Source: Alistipes sp. (GTDB lineage: Bacteria > Bacteroidota > Bacteroidia > Bacteroidales > Rikenellaceae). Taken from it: a stretch of 64,000 nt of DNA. The notes below the pieces were generated by a model, which was not told the DNA's origin, ran no database searches, and was given only the letters and a program-made list of their open reading frames with translations. The DNA is taken from positions 1 to 64,000 of the forward strand of contig JAFUOK010000056.1 in the NCBI GenBank assembly GCA_017481925.1. The letters run 5' to 3'. Of this stretch, positions 25,192-34,043 are shown in pieces (the stretch's first letter is position 1; each line of letters begins with the position of its first letter). The position numbers and the translations under genes are program-made.

Positions 25192-26703
25192 GTGGATAGT
25201 AGAAAAAATTATGTCGTAGCCGTCGATGTCGGTTCTTCCGAGGTGGTCATAGCCGTAGGTTCTATGGCCGAAGGCGGCACAGTCAATATCGAAACGGTAG
25301 TGGCAGAGCCCCTTACGGGTGTGAGCGCCGGTCTGGTGGAGAATAGTCAGACCGTTGCCGAGGCGTTGCGCCGTGCGCGTGTGCGCGCAGAGCAGGAGGT
25401 GGGCGTAGCCATTACGGATGCCTATGTGACCATTTCGGGTCGCTTTGTGCGTTGTGCCCGCTACACCGATCACGTCTTTGTTGAGGATAACGAGAATCGC
25501 ATCTCACAGCGTGACCTGGCTGCCCTGCGTGAGCGTATGCTCAACGTGAAGGCTGGTGCTGGCGAGGTTATTATGGATCTGTTCCCCCTCTGCTACAAGA
25601 GCGATATCGGCACCGAATTGCAGAACCCTGTGGGTTGCTATAGCAAGCAGCTCTCATCGACCTATAACTTCATTCTCTGCGAGGATACCGCCAAGGATCG
25701 TCTGCGCCGAGTATTCCTCGACGTAGGTATCAAGATCCGCAGTATGTTTGCCGGTGCTTCGGTTATGGCCAAGTCGCTGGTTACCTCCGACGAGAAGGAG
25801 GATGGTGTTGCCATCGTCGATATCGGTAGCGGCGTTACCGACTTAGCCATCTATCGTGGTGGCGTACTCTGCTACATTGCATCTATACCTATGGGAGGCT
25901 CGGCTTTGAATAACGACATCCTGGGTTATGACAACAATATCCCCTCACGTATGGTCGAGAACCTGAAGAAGCAGTGTGGCTCGGCCGTTGTGGAGCTCAC
26001 GCCCGACGATATGATTCAGGTGCGCAACCGTGGTCGTGCTATCAAGCCTATTCCTCGTTTGAACCTGGCAGCAGTGATTGAGGCGCGTATGACCGATATC
26101 GCCGAGTATGTGTGGAATGAGATCCGCGAGGCAGGCTATGCCAAGAAACTCGGTGCAGGTATTGTCCTCACGGGTGGCGGCGCCAACCTGAAGAATGTGG
26201 GTGAGCTGTTCCACCGCATAACCGAGCAGGAGGTGCGTGTGGCGTGCGCCGAGATAGGTGTGGCGACGGAGGCTCTTGAGAAGTACGCTTCGCCCTCATA
26301 TACTATGGCCTTGTCGTTGCTTCTGCACGGTGCGGAGGTGGGCCCCTGCCCCGTAGGAGTGCTTATCCAGCGTTCTGCAGAGCCTAAGACGGAGCCCAAG
26401 GCAGAGCCCGTTAAGCCTGTCGAGCCTGCGCAGCCAGCTAAGCCCGCACAGCCAAAGGTTGCACCGCAGCAGCAGGTAACCCCGCAGCCACAACCACAGC
26501 CGCAGCCCATCCAGCAGCCTGCGGAGCCTAATACGCTCAAGGGCGAGGATGATAACTATGGCGACGATATAACCGATGGCGACGATGATGTAAAGCCCGG
26601 TCGTGGCGGTTGGTTCCGTGGTTGGGGAGGTAAGATCAAGCGTGCCTTCACGGAGGCGTTCCCCGAGCCGGGTGAAGATGTAGATGGTGATGACGAATAT
26701 TAA
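25192..26703 (+). CDS. ftsA: Cell division protein FtsA
   Basis: 503 aa. It is actin-like and tethers FtsZ to the membrane. The start is GTG at 25192: the next in-frame ATG (25264) would remove the phosphate-1 loop VDVGSSEV. The SHS2 1C domain and the phosphate-2 loop VDIGSGVTDLA are normal. After the actin core comes a Pro/Gln/Lys-rich linker (about 395-450, many PxP and QP units), an acidic patch, and an amphipathic segment GGWFRGWGGKIKRAF that would be the membrane anchor. Unusually, that anchor is followed by a further acidic tail, so it is not the extreme C-terminus. Confidence 0.92.
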   Translation: MDSRKNYVVAVDVGSSEVVIAVGSMAEGGTVNIETVVAEPLTGVSAGLVENSQTVAEALRRARVRAEQEVGVAITDAYVTISGRFVRCARYTDHVFVEDNENRISQRDLAALRERMLNVKAGAGEVIMDLFPLCYKSDIGTELQNPVGCYSKQLSSTYNFILCEDTAKDRLRRVFLDVGIKIRSMFAGASVMAKSLVTSDEKEDGVAIVDIGSGVTDLAIYRGGVLCYIASIPMGGSALNNDILGYDNNIPSRMVENLKKQCGSAVVELTPDDMIQVRNRGRAIKPIPRLNLAAVIEARMTDIAEYVWNEIREAGYAKKLGAGIVLTGGGANLKNVGELFHRITEQEVRVACAEIGVATEALEKYASPSYTMALSLLLHGAEVGPCPVGVLIQRSAEPKTEPKAEPVKPVEPAQPAKPAQPKVAPQQQVTPQPQPQPQPIQQPAEPNTLKGEDDNYGDDITDGDDDVKPGRGGWFRGWGGKIKRAFTEAFPEPGEDVDGDDEY

Positions 26704-26716
26704 CAGCAAGACAAAG

Positions 26717-28021
26717 ATGGAAGATCTGATGAATGAACTCTCGATGTCGAAGAAGACATCGTCGATAATAACCGTTATTGGTGTAGGTGGTGCCGGTGGT
26801 AATGCGCTGGACCATATGTGGCGTATGGGTATCAAGGATGTTAATTTCCTTGCTTGTAATACCGATGCCCGCGCGTTGGATAATTTGAGTATCCCTAACG
26901 AGGACAAGATCGTGATGGGTCCCGGTCTGGGTGCGGGCAACGATCCCGAGCAGGGTCGTAGGTTTGCTATGGAGGCCGAGGATCAGATCCGCGAGTATCT
27001 GGTGTCGCACAACACCGAGATGGTCTTCATCGCCGCAGGTATGGGTGGTGGTACGGGTACGGGAGCGTCGCCCGTGATTGCCAAGTTGGCACACGAGATG
27101 GATCTCTTGACCGTAGCCAATGTCACCTCGCCTCTGTTGTGGGAGGGTCCCTCGCGTAGCGAGCAGGCTCGCAAGGGTATCGAGGAGTTGCGCAAGTATG
27201 TCGATTCACTGCTCGTTATCGACAACGAGAGCATCATCAAGCAGTTCGGCGACCTGCCTATGACCAAGGCCTTCGGTAAGGCTGACGACATTCTGGCATC
27301 GGCCACGAAGGGTATTGCCGAGATTATCACCGTCGAGTCGGCCTTCATCCGTGTCGATTTTGCCGATTTGAAACGAGTGATGAAGGGTAGCGGTCGCGCT
27401 CATATGGGTGTGGCATCTGCCGAGGGTGAGAATCGTGCTACCGAGGCGGCCCGCAAGTCGTTGTGCTCGCCTCTGCTCGATAGCAACCTGATCTCGGGTG
27501 CGAAGAAGATCCTTTTGAGTATCTCGGCTGCCAATGTCGATAGCATCAGCTATAAGGAGGCGTTGGAGGTGTTGAAATATATCCAGACCTATGCAAGCTA
27601 CAAGGACGAGGATGGCGTAGTACATCAGGCCGATATCATCTGGGGTGCCAGCCAGAAGCCTTTGGAGGATGGCGTGCTGGAGGTTGTCGTTGTGGCTACG
27701 GGCTTTGATCAGGATCATCAGGATATTACCCGTCCGCAGTCTATCGCTGCGCCCATTATCCCCGAGTTGGAGGTGGATACCGAGGGCGAGATTCCCAAGT
27801 TGGAGAGTGCCGAGAATGTGGATCGTCAGACCGCACTGCGTCCTGCCGTGCTGGAGCGTAAGACATCGAAGTACGACCACCTGGAGGAGGAGTTGCGCGT
27901 GCCCTCGTATAAGCGCCGTAATATGGAGCTCGTTGTTCGCAACGACTCTACATCGCGTCGCAAGGAGATCGTGCGTGACGACCAGGCCGACCAGAGTGTT
28001 GCTGATAATAAGTTGTTCTAA
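26717..28021 (+). CDS. ftsZ: Cell division protein FtsZ
   Basis: 434 aa from the ATG at 26717; in-frame ATGs at 26684 and 26690 overlap the end of ftsA and cannot be excluded. It is the tubulin-like GTPase of the division ring. It carries GVGGAGGNALDHM near the N-terminus, the tubulin signature GGGTGTGASP (about 110-119), NTDARAL, and the T7 loop VDFADLKRVM. A linker of about 70 residues leads to VPSYKRRNME, the probable conserved C-terminal peptide, which is followed by about 30 more residues. It is the last dcw gene here. Confidence 0.95.
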   Translation: MEDLMNELSMSKKTSSIITVIGVGGAGGNALDHMWRMGIKDVNFLACNTDARALDNLSIPNEDKIVMGPGLGAGNDPEQGRRFAMEAEDQIREYLVSHNTEMVFIAAGMGGGTGTGASPVIAKLAHEMDLLTVANVTSPLLWEGPSRSEQARKGIEELRKYVDSLLVIDNESIIKQFGDLPMTKAFGKADDILASATKGIAEIITVESAFIRVDFADLKRVMKGSGRAHMGVASAEGENRATEAARKSLCSPLLDSNLISGAKKILLSISAANVDSISYKEALEVLKYIQTYASYKDEDGVVHQADIIWGASQKPLEDGVLEVVVVATGFDQDHQDITRPQSIAAPIIPELEVDTEGEIPKLESAENVDRQTALRPAVLERKTSKYDHLEEELRVPSYKRRNMELVVRNDSTSRRKEIVRDDQADQSVADNKLF

Positions 28022-28030
28022 ACCATAGCG

Positions 28031-29329
28031 TTGGAATCACTCGGAATCATATATCAGGGTTTCTCTCTTGAGATAGGTATAATGCTGGGCGTGGGTCTGG
28101 TGTTGTTGCTTATCTCTGCATTGGTGTCCGGTTCGGAGGTGGCGTTCTTTTCGCTCACGCCCTCCGATCAGCAGCAGATGCGCTCATCGGGCGATAAGCG
28201 CGACGAGGCAATCCTCGCCTTGCGCTCGGACGTGGATGCGCTGCTTGCCACCATTCTTGTGGCGAACAACCTCGTCAATATCTGCATCGTAATCCTTACC
28301 TCGAACGTTATGGACTCACTGTTTGTCTTTGCGCGTTTCGAGTTCCTCTTCAAGACGGTGCTGGTGACGTTCTTGCTGTTGCTCTTTGGTGAGATTCTTC
28401 CCAAGGTCTTCTCGCAGCAGAACCCGCGTGCCTTCGCACGTATGGTTGTCTATCCCATCAAGTTTTTCGGATTTGTGACCTATCCTTTGGCCTATGTGCT
28501 GGTTCGCACGGGTGGTCGCCTGAGCCGTATGGCATCACGTGGTGCCGAGATCTCGATGGAGGAGCTGGCCGATGCTGTCGATCTCACCCGCACGGCGTCG
28601 CCGCAGGAGCATCAGATGTTGTCGGGCATTGTCAATTTTGTCAATACCGAGGTCGAGGAGATTATGCGCCCGAGAGTGGATCTCACGGCCCTCGACATTA
28701 AGTCTTCCTACGAGCAGGTTAAGCGTACGATTATCGAGTCGGGCTACTCGCGCATACCCGTCTACGATGAGGATCTGGACAACATCAAGGGCGCACTCTA
28801 TGTAAAGGACCTTCTGCCTCATATCGCTTGCGGCGATGAATTCGGCTGGCAGCAGTTGCTCAGAAAGATATACTTCGTGCCCAAGCATAAGAAGATTGAC
28901 GACCTGCTGCGCGACTTCCAGGAGAATAAGATTCACGTTGCCATCGTTGTCGATGAGTATGGCGCTACGCAGGGTCTGGTCTCGCTGGAGGATATCCTGG
29001 AGGAGGTCGTAGGTGAAATCTCTGACGAGAGCGACGAGGAGGAGACCTTCTATGAGCGCCTGGGGGAGAATACATACCTCTTTGATGGAAAGAGCCATAT
29101 CGTAGATTTCGAGCGTGTGGTAGGGTGCGACGAGGATATCTTTGCCGATGTGCAGGGTCGTGCCGAGACTCTGGCGGGTCTTATGCTGGAGATTCGTCGT
29201 GACCTGCTCCGCAAGGGCGATACTGTCGAGGCGCACGGCATACGTTTCACGGTGCATGCTATGGATGGCCACCGTGTCGATAAGATCAAAGTCGAGGTAA
29301 ATAGCAATGAAGCACCTCAAAATAGATAA
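28031..29329 (+). CDS. gldE: Gliding-motility-associated GldE / CNNM-CBS hemolysin-family protein
   Basis: 432 aa using the TTG at 28031; the next ATG (28082) would cut into the first transmembrane helix. The layout is an N-terminal CNNM/DUF21 membrane domain with three to four helices (about 12-150; ALVSGSEVAFFSL motif), a CBS pair (about 205-330; IPVYDEDLDNIKG, VVDEYGATQGLVSLEDI) and a CorC_HlyC domain at the C-terminus. GldE-type proteins occur throughout Bacteroidota, including non-gliders, so the name marks orthology rather than motility; a transport or envelope role is likely. It overlaps the downstream PPTase by 23 nt. Confidence 0.82.
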   Translation: MESLGIIYQGFSLEIGIMLGVGLVLLLISALVSGSEVAFFSLTPSDQQQMRSSGDKRDEAILALRSDVDALLATILVANNLVNICIVILTSNVMDSLFVFARFEFLFKTVLVTFLLLLFGEILPKVFSQQNPRAFARMVVYPIKFFGFVTYPLAYVLVRTGGRLSRMASRGAEISMEELADAVDLTRTASPQEHQMLSGIVNFVNTEVEEIMRPRVDLTALDIKSSYEQVKRTIIESGYSRIPVYDEDLDNIKGALYVKDLLPHIACGDEFGWQQLLRKIYFVPKHKKIDDLLRDFQENKIHVAIVVDEYGATQGLVSLEDILEEVVGEISDESDEEETFYERLGENTYLFDGKSHIVDFERVVGCDEDIFADVQGRAETLAGLMLEIRRDLLRKGDTVEAHGIRFTVHAMDGHRVDKIKVEVNSNEAPQNR

Positions 29330-29930
29330 TCTCAGTCCTGCGTCCGATGCCCTGGTGCTGGTGTGCGATGAGCCGCTGCCGCTGGAGCAGTTGGAGGCCG
29401 AGGCCGATGGGTGGGATCTGCGAGCAGTGGAGGGTATCACCGCTTCGGCACGCCGTCGGGAGCGATTGATGTGGCGTCGCATCGTGCGTGAGGCCACGTG
29501 TCAGCAGGTGGAGGTGGAGTACACCCCGTCGGGAGCCCCCCGAATAAAAAATTTCCCTTTTGAACATATCTCCGTGTCGCATTGTCGCGATGTGGTGGCT
29601 GTGGTGGCCTCACATCGGGAGTGTGGTGTGGATGTCGAGCGCAAGGATCGCAACTTTGAGCGTGTCGCATCGCGTTACGTATCGGATCAGGAGTGGGCAT
29701 TGTGCCGTGAGCGAGGTTGCGAGCGAGAGGTGTTTCTCGCGGCAGTGTGGTGTGCCAAGGAGTGTATGTATAAGGCCGCGCAGCGCGAGGGCGTGAGCCT
29801 TAAGGATGATATCACGGTCGAAGATATGGACCTCTCGGCAGGCGTTGTGGTTGGTCGTGTGGCGGGTGGCGAGTCTATATATATGCGGCTTGTCGATCGA
29901 GGTGACTATTTGATTGTCTATTCTTACTAA
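29307..29930 (+). CDS. 4'-phosphopantetheinyl transferase superfamily protein
   Basis: 207 aa. It has CGVDVERKDRNF (Mg-binding Asp and Glu) and WCAKECMYKA, the two hallmark motifs of Sfp/AcpS-type transferases, which attach phosphopantetheine from CoA to carrier proteins. The N-terminal 90 residues resemble the Sfp-like fold and include PSGAPRI and ISVSHCRD. It overlaps gldE by 23 nt, so they are translationally coupled. It is probably the general holo-ACP synthase or an accessory one; this cannot be decided here. Confidence 0.85.
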   Translation: MKHLKIDNLSPASDALVLVCDEPLPLEQLEAEADGWDLRAVEGITASARRRERLMWRRIVREATCQQVEVEYTPSGAPRIKNFPFEHISVSHCRDVVAVVASHRECGVDVERKDRNFERVASRYVSDQEWALCRERGCEREVFLAAVWCAKECMYKAAQREGVSLKDDITVEDMDLSAGVVVGRVAGGESIYMRLVDRGDYLIVYSY

Positions 29931-29970
29931 ATAAGATGGCGTGTGCGATATCATTTTTGATATTTTTTCG

Positions 29971-29978
29971 TAACTTTG
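29971..29978 (+). promoter_or_regulatory. -7 box of the MATE gene, close to the start codon
   Basis: TAACTTTG ends 7 nt before the ATG, so the transcript probably has little or no leader. Confidence 0.6.
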
Positions 29979-29985
29979 CGCCATT

Positions 29986-31371
29986 ATGAGTTCGCAAGAT
30001 TCTCCCCTTTCGTTAGGTACCGATTCCATATCGAAGTTGTTGTTCCGCTACGCTATGCCTGCCATCATTGCGCAGGTTGCCGCATCGTTGTACAACATCG
30101 TCGATAGCATCTTCGTGGGTCAGGGTGTAGGACCGCTCGCTATCACGGGCTTGGCTCTTACGATGCCTATGATGAACCTCTCGGCCGCCTTTGGTGCTAT
30201 GGTCGGTGCGGGTTCGGCGGCTCTTACCTCTATCCGTCTGGGTCAGGGCAATAAGGCTGCGGCGGAGAATATCTTGGGAAATGTTGTCCTGCTCAACGTG
30301 GTGCTGGGTATGGCAATCATGCTCTTCGGACTGGTCTATATCGACGAGTTGTTGTACTTCTTCGGTGCCAGCGACCAGACACTTCCCTATGCGCGCGAGT
30401 ATATGCGCATTATCCTCTATGGTAACACTATCACCCACCTCTTCCACGGACTGAATAATATGCTCCGCGTGGCGGGCTATCCCAATAAGGCGATGACGAT
30501 CACCATCATCTCGGTGATGCTCAACGCCGTGCTCGATGCTCTCTTCATCCTCGGTCTGGATTGGGGCATTGCCGGTTCGGCATGGGCTACCGTGCTGTCG
30601 CAGACGGTGTCGCTGGTGTTGCTCTTTGCGCACTTTATGCGCCGCGACAGTTTCTTGCGTTTCCATCGCGAGGCATTCCACTTCCATTGGGACCTGGTTA
30701 AGGGTATTACTACCATCGGTATGGCTCCGTTTATGATTCAGACGTGTGCCTGCGTGGTGGTTATCCTCGTCAATACAACGTTGCAGCGATATGGTGGCGA
30801 CCTCTCGATCGGAGCCTACGGTATTGCCAATCGTGTGGCGTTCCTCTTCACTATGGTCGTGCTGGGCTTCACGCAGGGTATGCAGCCCATTGTGGGATAT
30901 AACTATGGTGCCCGTAAGTATGACCGCGCCCTGAAGACTATGTGGCTTACGGTGGGGTGGTCGGTGGCTACCACTACGCTCGGATTCCTCGTATGTGAGA
31001 TATTCCCCCATCAGGTTGTCGGAATGTTTGTGAGCGAGGATGGCTCGGGCGATGCTACGGCTCTTATCGATGCGTCGGTGAGGGGTTTGCGTATCCTGGT
31101 TGCTATGTTGCCTATCGTGGGATTTAACATCGTGGCGGGTAACTTCTTCCAGCATATCGGCAAGCCCAAGCGAGCGATACTGCTCTCGGTGTCACGTCAG
31201 ATGCTCTTCATCGTGCCACTGCTCTTCTTCCTGCCACCGATCTATGGTGTGGATGGCGTGTGGTATGCAATTCCTATTGCCGACTTCGTTTCAACGGCCC
31301 TGGCGGCTGTGCTGCTGCTGTTGCAGATTCGTAAGTTGCGCCAGAACCCCTCGTCAGAGGTAAGCATATAG
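29986..31371 (+). CDS. MATE family efflux transporter
   Basis: 461 aa with twelve predicted helices in two similar halves. The first half opens with LLFRYAMPAIIAQVAASLYNIVDSIFVGQGVG, a strong MATE (NorM/DinF class) signature; the second half has TTIGMAPFMIQ and FTQGMQPIVGYNYGARKYDRAL. Such pumps export cationic drugs or metabolites using Na+ or H+ gradients across the inner membrane. It is monocistronic with its own promoter. The stop codon is followed directly by the AATGCAAAATTC repeat. Substrate unknown. Confidence 0.93.
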   Translation: MSSQDSPLSLGTDSISKLLFRYAMPAIIAQVAASLYNIVDSIFVGQGVGPLAITGLALTMPMMNLSAAFGAMVGAGSAALTSIRLGQGNKAAAENILGNVVLLNVVLGMAIMLFGLVYIDELLYFFGASDQTLPYAREYMRIILYGNTITHLFHGLNNMLRVAGYPNKAMTITIISVMLNAVLDALFILGLDWGIAGSAWATVLSQTVSLVLLFAHFMRRDSFLRFHREAFHFHWDLVKGITTIGMAPFMIQTCACVVVILVNTTLQRYGGDLSIGAYGIANRVAFLFTMVVLGFTQGMQPIVGYNYGARKYDRALKTMWLTVGWSVATTTLGFLVCEIFPHQVVGMFVSEDGSGDATALIDASVRGLRILVAMLPIVGFNIVAGNFFQHIGKPKRAILLSVSRQMLFIVPLLFFLPPIYGVDGVWYAIPIADFVSTALAAVLLLLQIRKLRQNPSSEVSI

Positions 31372-31410
31372 AATGCAAAATTCAAAATGCAGAATTCAAA
31401 ATTCAAAATG
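31372..31410 (+). repeat. AATGCAAAATTC-type repeat after the MATE gene
   Basis: Units start on the base after the stop codon: AATGCAAAATTCAAAATGC, then GAATTC and more AAAATTC units. Confidence 0.7.
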
Positions 31411-31425
31411 ACTATAAATCAAAAT

Positions 31426-31537
31426 GTCATCCCCCGACTTGCGTAGCAAGGCGATGGGGATCTTCTGCTAATTTTTGTGCAATATAATTGTTTCCTGGAA
31501 GATTACCTTCGCCACCCTGCGGGTGTCGGGTAATGAC
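31426..31537. repeat. Pair of inverted about 40-bp repeats (REP/BIME-like)
   Basis: The left arm (31426-31465) starts GTCATCCCCCGAC and ends GGGATCTTC. The right arm (31497-31537), read on the minus strand, starts GTCATTACCCGAC and ends GGTAATCTTCC. Each arm also holds its own small stem. The 293-nt gap from 31372 to 31664 contains this pair, the AATGCAAAATTC tract and the topA terminator. Confidence 0.65.
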
Positions 31538-31594
31538 GTTTTTATCTTTATCCCTTCACCGACTATTGTTGGTGATTCCATTTTGCATCATTAT

Positions 31595-31628
31595 CAAAAA
31601 AAGGCCACCTCGCAAGAAGTAGCCTTTG
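31595..31628 (-). terminator. Terminator of topA
   Basis: AAAGGCCAC pairs with GTAGCCTTT (one mismatch) around an 11-nt loop; seven T follow on the minus strand. Confidence 0.75.
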
Positions 31629-31664
31629 CGCCCCGAGGGGCTATGAACTTAATACTTAGTACTA

Positions 31665-33971
31665 TTATTTCTTCTTCTTTGTCGTAGTAACAACCTTCAG
31701 ACACTCCTCATAGGTCATATCTGCAGCCTTCTTGCCTGCGGGCAGACGGTAGTTTTTGCCCTTGTAGGCGATGTACTCGCCATAGCGGCCATTGCGGAGC
31801 ACCATATCCTTATCCTCCGTAAATGTCTTTATCGGTGTAGCCGTAGCGGCTGCGGCGGCCTTCTGCTGCTGGATGAGCTCCACGGCACGCTCATAGAGGA
31901 TGGTGTAGGGGTCGTCCGTCTTTGCCAGCGATGCGAACGAATTGCCGTAACGCACGTAGGGACCGAACTTGCCGATGCCGACCATCAGATCCTCACCCTC
32001 ATACTTACCCAGGTTGCGGGGCAGGGCGAAGAGCTCCAAAGCCTCCTCCAGCGTGATAGACTCGATGAGTTGTCCCTTCTTGAGCGAAGCGAAGCGGCTC
32101 TTGCCACCCTCCTCGGCCTCAATCTCCACCATAGGACCGTAGCGACCGATGCGGGCCTTGACCATCTTGCCCGATGCGGGGTCGATACCCAGCTCGCGCA
32201 CCTGCGAGTTCTTGTCCGTCTGTGTCTCGATAGCACGATCGACCATGGTGTGGAAGGGCGAGTAGAATCGCATAATCATCTCGTCCCACGTCATCTCGCC
32301 ATTGGCGATGTGGTCGAACTCCTTCTCCACCGAGGCGGTGAAGTTGTAATCCATGATCTGCGCAAACTGTGTCTCGAGGTAGTCGTTCACGACCATGCCT
32401 ATATCTGTGGGAGCCAGGCGGTTCTTCTCCTTGCCGAAGGTCTCGTTGTGTGTCTTCTCGCTGATGCGGCCCGACGCAGAGAGCGTGAGCGAGAGGTAAG
32501 AACGCTTCTGTCCCTCCTTGTTCTGCTTTACGACATAGCCGCGGTTGATGATGGTGGTAATCGTGGGTGCGTAGGTCGAAGGACGACCGATACCCAACTC
32601 CTCCAGGCGCTTCACGAGCGATGCTTCGTTATAGCGTGCGGGGGCCATCGTGAAACGCTCCGTGGCTACAATCTGACCCGAGGTGACCTTGTCGCCCACC
32701 TGCATCTTCGGCAGGATTGCCTCGCTCTGCTCCGAGTTCTGATCCTCATCCGTAGATTCAGAGTACAGACGCAGGAAACCATCGAAACGAACAACCTCAC
32801 CCGTAGCGGCAAACTGCCAGCGTGTGCCGTCCATATCTATGGCTACGGTGGTGCGATCCATCTCGGCTGCAACCATCTGCGATGCTACGGTACGCTTCCA
32901 GATAAGGTCGTAGAGACGCTTCTCGGCCGTGGTGCCTTCGATCTGCTGACGGTCAATATATGATGGGCGGATGGCCTCGTGAGCCTCCTGTGCGCCCTTG
33001 GTCTTGGTCTTGTAGTTGTGTGCGGCAGAGTACTTCTCGCCAAAGAGCGCCGAGATCTGCGTCTTGCACTGTGCGATAGCCTGTGCCGAGAGGTTCACCG
33101 AGTCGGTACGCATATAGGTGATAAGTCCCTGCTCGTAGAGGTGCTGTGCCACCGACATCGTCTGCGCCACCGACATACCCAACTTACGACCAGCCTCCTG
33201 CTGAAGTGTAGAGGTGGTGAAGGGAGCCGCCGGGTAACGCTTCGTGGGCTTCTCCTCGGCCTTCGATACGGTGAATGTAGCGTTGGTGCAACTTGCAAGG
33301 AATGCTTCGGCCTCGGCCTTGGTCTCAAAGCGCTGGGTAAGCTCAGCCTTGAAGAGCGTGCGGTTGTCGTCCGTGGTGTAGAACTGCGCCACCACACGGA
33401 AGTAGGGCGTAGAGTTGAAGGCGATGATCTCGCGCTCACGCTCCACGATAAGACGCACGGCTACACTCTGCACGCGGCCTGCCGAGAGCGACGGCTTGAT
33501 CTTCTTCCACAACACGGGTGAGAGCTCGAAGCCTACGATGCGGTCCAGCACACGGCGTGCCTGCTGTGCATTGACCAGGTTCATATCTATTGTACGCGGG
33601 TTCTCGATAGCGTTGAGTATGGCGTTCTTGGTAATCTCGTGGAAAACAATACGCTTGGTCTTGTCGATGGGCAGATCCAACACCTCGGCCAGATGCCAGG
33701 CGATAGCCTCTCCCTCGCGGTCCTCATCGGATGCCAGCCATACGGTCGAAACACTCTTTGCCAGGCGTGACAGTTCATCTACAACCTTGCGCTTATCGGG
33801 CAACACCTCGTAGTCGGGGCTGAAGCCTTTGTCGATCTTTACACCCAGACCCTTCTTTGCCAGGTCGCGGATGTGACCGAAACTCGATTTTACAACATAA
33901 TCCTTTCCCAGAAATCGCTCGATGGTCTTTGCCTTTGCCGGAGACTCGACGATAACTAAATTCTCTTGCAT
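31665..33971 (-). CDS. topA: DNA topoisomerase I (type IA)
   Basis: 768 aa. It relaxes negative supercoils. The Toprim domain occupies residues 1-140 (VIVESPAKAKTIERFLGKDY, DEDREGEAIAWHL). The catalytic Tyr is in TYMRTDSVNLS (about residue 286). Three C-terminal topoisomerase repeats follow (for example RIGRYGPMVEI, GIGKFGPYVRYG, NGRYGEYIAYKG). No zinc-finger cysteine clusters are seen; the end is a Lys tail (TTTKKKK), as in many Bacteroidota TopA. It lies downstream of the DUF4270 gene, separated by a hairpin, so it probably has its own promoter. Confidence 0.96.
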   Translation of the reverse strand: MQENLVIVESPAKAKTIERFLGKDYVVKSSFGHIRDLAKKGLGVKIDKGFSPDYEVLPDKRKVVDELSRLAKSVSTVWLASDEDREGEAIAWHLAEVLDLPIDKTKRIVFHEITKNAILNAIENPRTIDMNLVNAQQARRVLDRIVGFELSPVLWKKIKPSLSAGRVQSVAVRLIVEREREIIAFNSTPYFRVVAQFYTTDDNRTLFKAELTQRFETKAEAEAFLASCTNATFTVSKAEEKPTKRYPAAPFTTSTLQQEAGRKLGMSVAQTMSVAQHLYEQGLITYMRTDSVNLSAQAIAQCKTQISALFGEKYSAAHNYKTKTKGAQEAHEAIRPSYIDRQQIEGTTAEKRLYDLIWKRTVASQMVAAEMDRTTVAIDMDGTRWQFAATGEVVRFDGFLRLYSESTDEDQNSEQSEAILPKMQVGDKVTSGQIVATERFTMAPARYNEASLVKRLEELGIGRPSTYAPTITTIINRGYVVKQNKEGQKRSYLSLTLSASGRISEKTHNETFGKEKNRLAPTDIGMVVNDYLETQFAQIMDYNFTASVEKEFDHIANGEMTWDEMIMRFYSPFHTMVDRAIETQTDKNSQVRELGIDPASGKMVKARIGRYGPMVEIEAEEGGKSRFASLKKGQLIESITLEEALELFALPRNLGKYEGEDLMVGIGKFGPYVRYGNSFASLAKTDDPYTILYERAVELIQQQKAAAAATATPIKTFTEDKDMVLRNGRYGEYIAYKGKNYRLPAGKKAADMTYEECLKVVTTTKKKK

Positions 33972-33990
33972 TTACACTCTATTCTTAAAT

Positions 33991-34027
33991 ACGACAAAAA
34001 CCTATGTGCGTGCCATAGGTTTGTCGT
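33991..34027 (-). terminator. Hairpin between the DUF4270 gene and topA
   Basis: ACGACAAAAACCTATG pairs with CATAGGTTTGTCGT (two unpaired A) around a 7-nt loop. It follows the DUF4270 stop codon on the minus strand by 17 nt. The T-run is short, so attenuation is also possible. Confidence 0.55.
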
Positions 34028-34043
34028 GATAACTTATCTTATT

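Noticed and set aside
28031..29329. Evidence for gliding motility from gldE
   Set aside because: GldE-like proteins occur in many non-gliding Bacteroidota, and no other gld or spr gene is seen here.
32070..32963. 297-codon plus-strand ORF inside topA
   Set aside because: It is antisense to a highly conserved gene, shows no recognisable domain and has no promoter box; it is a shadow of topA codons.
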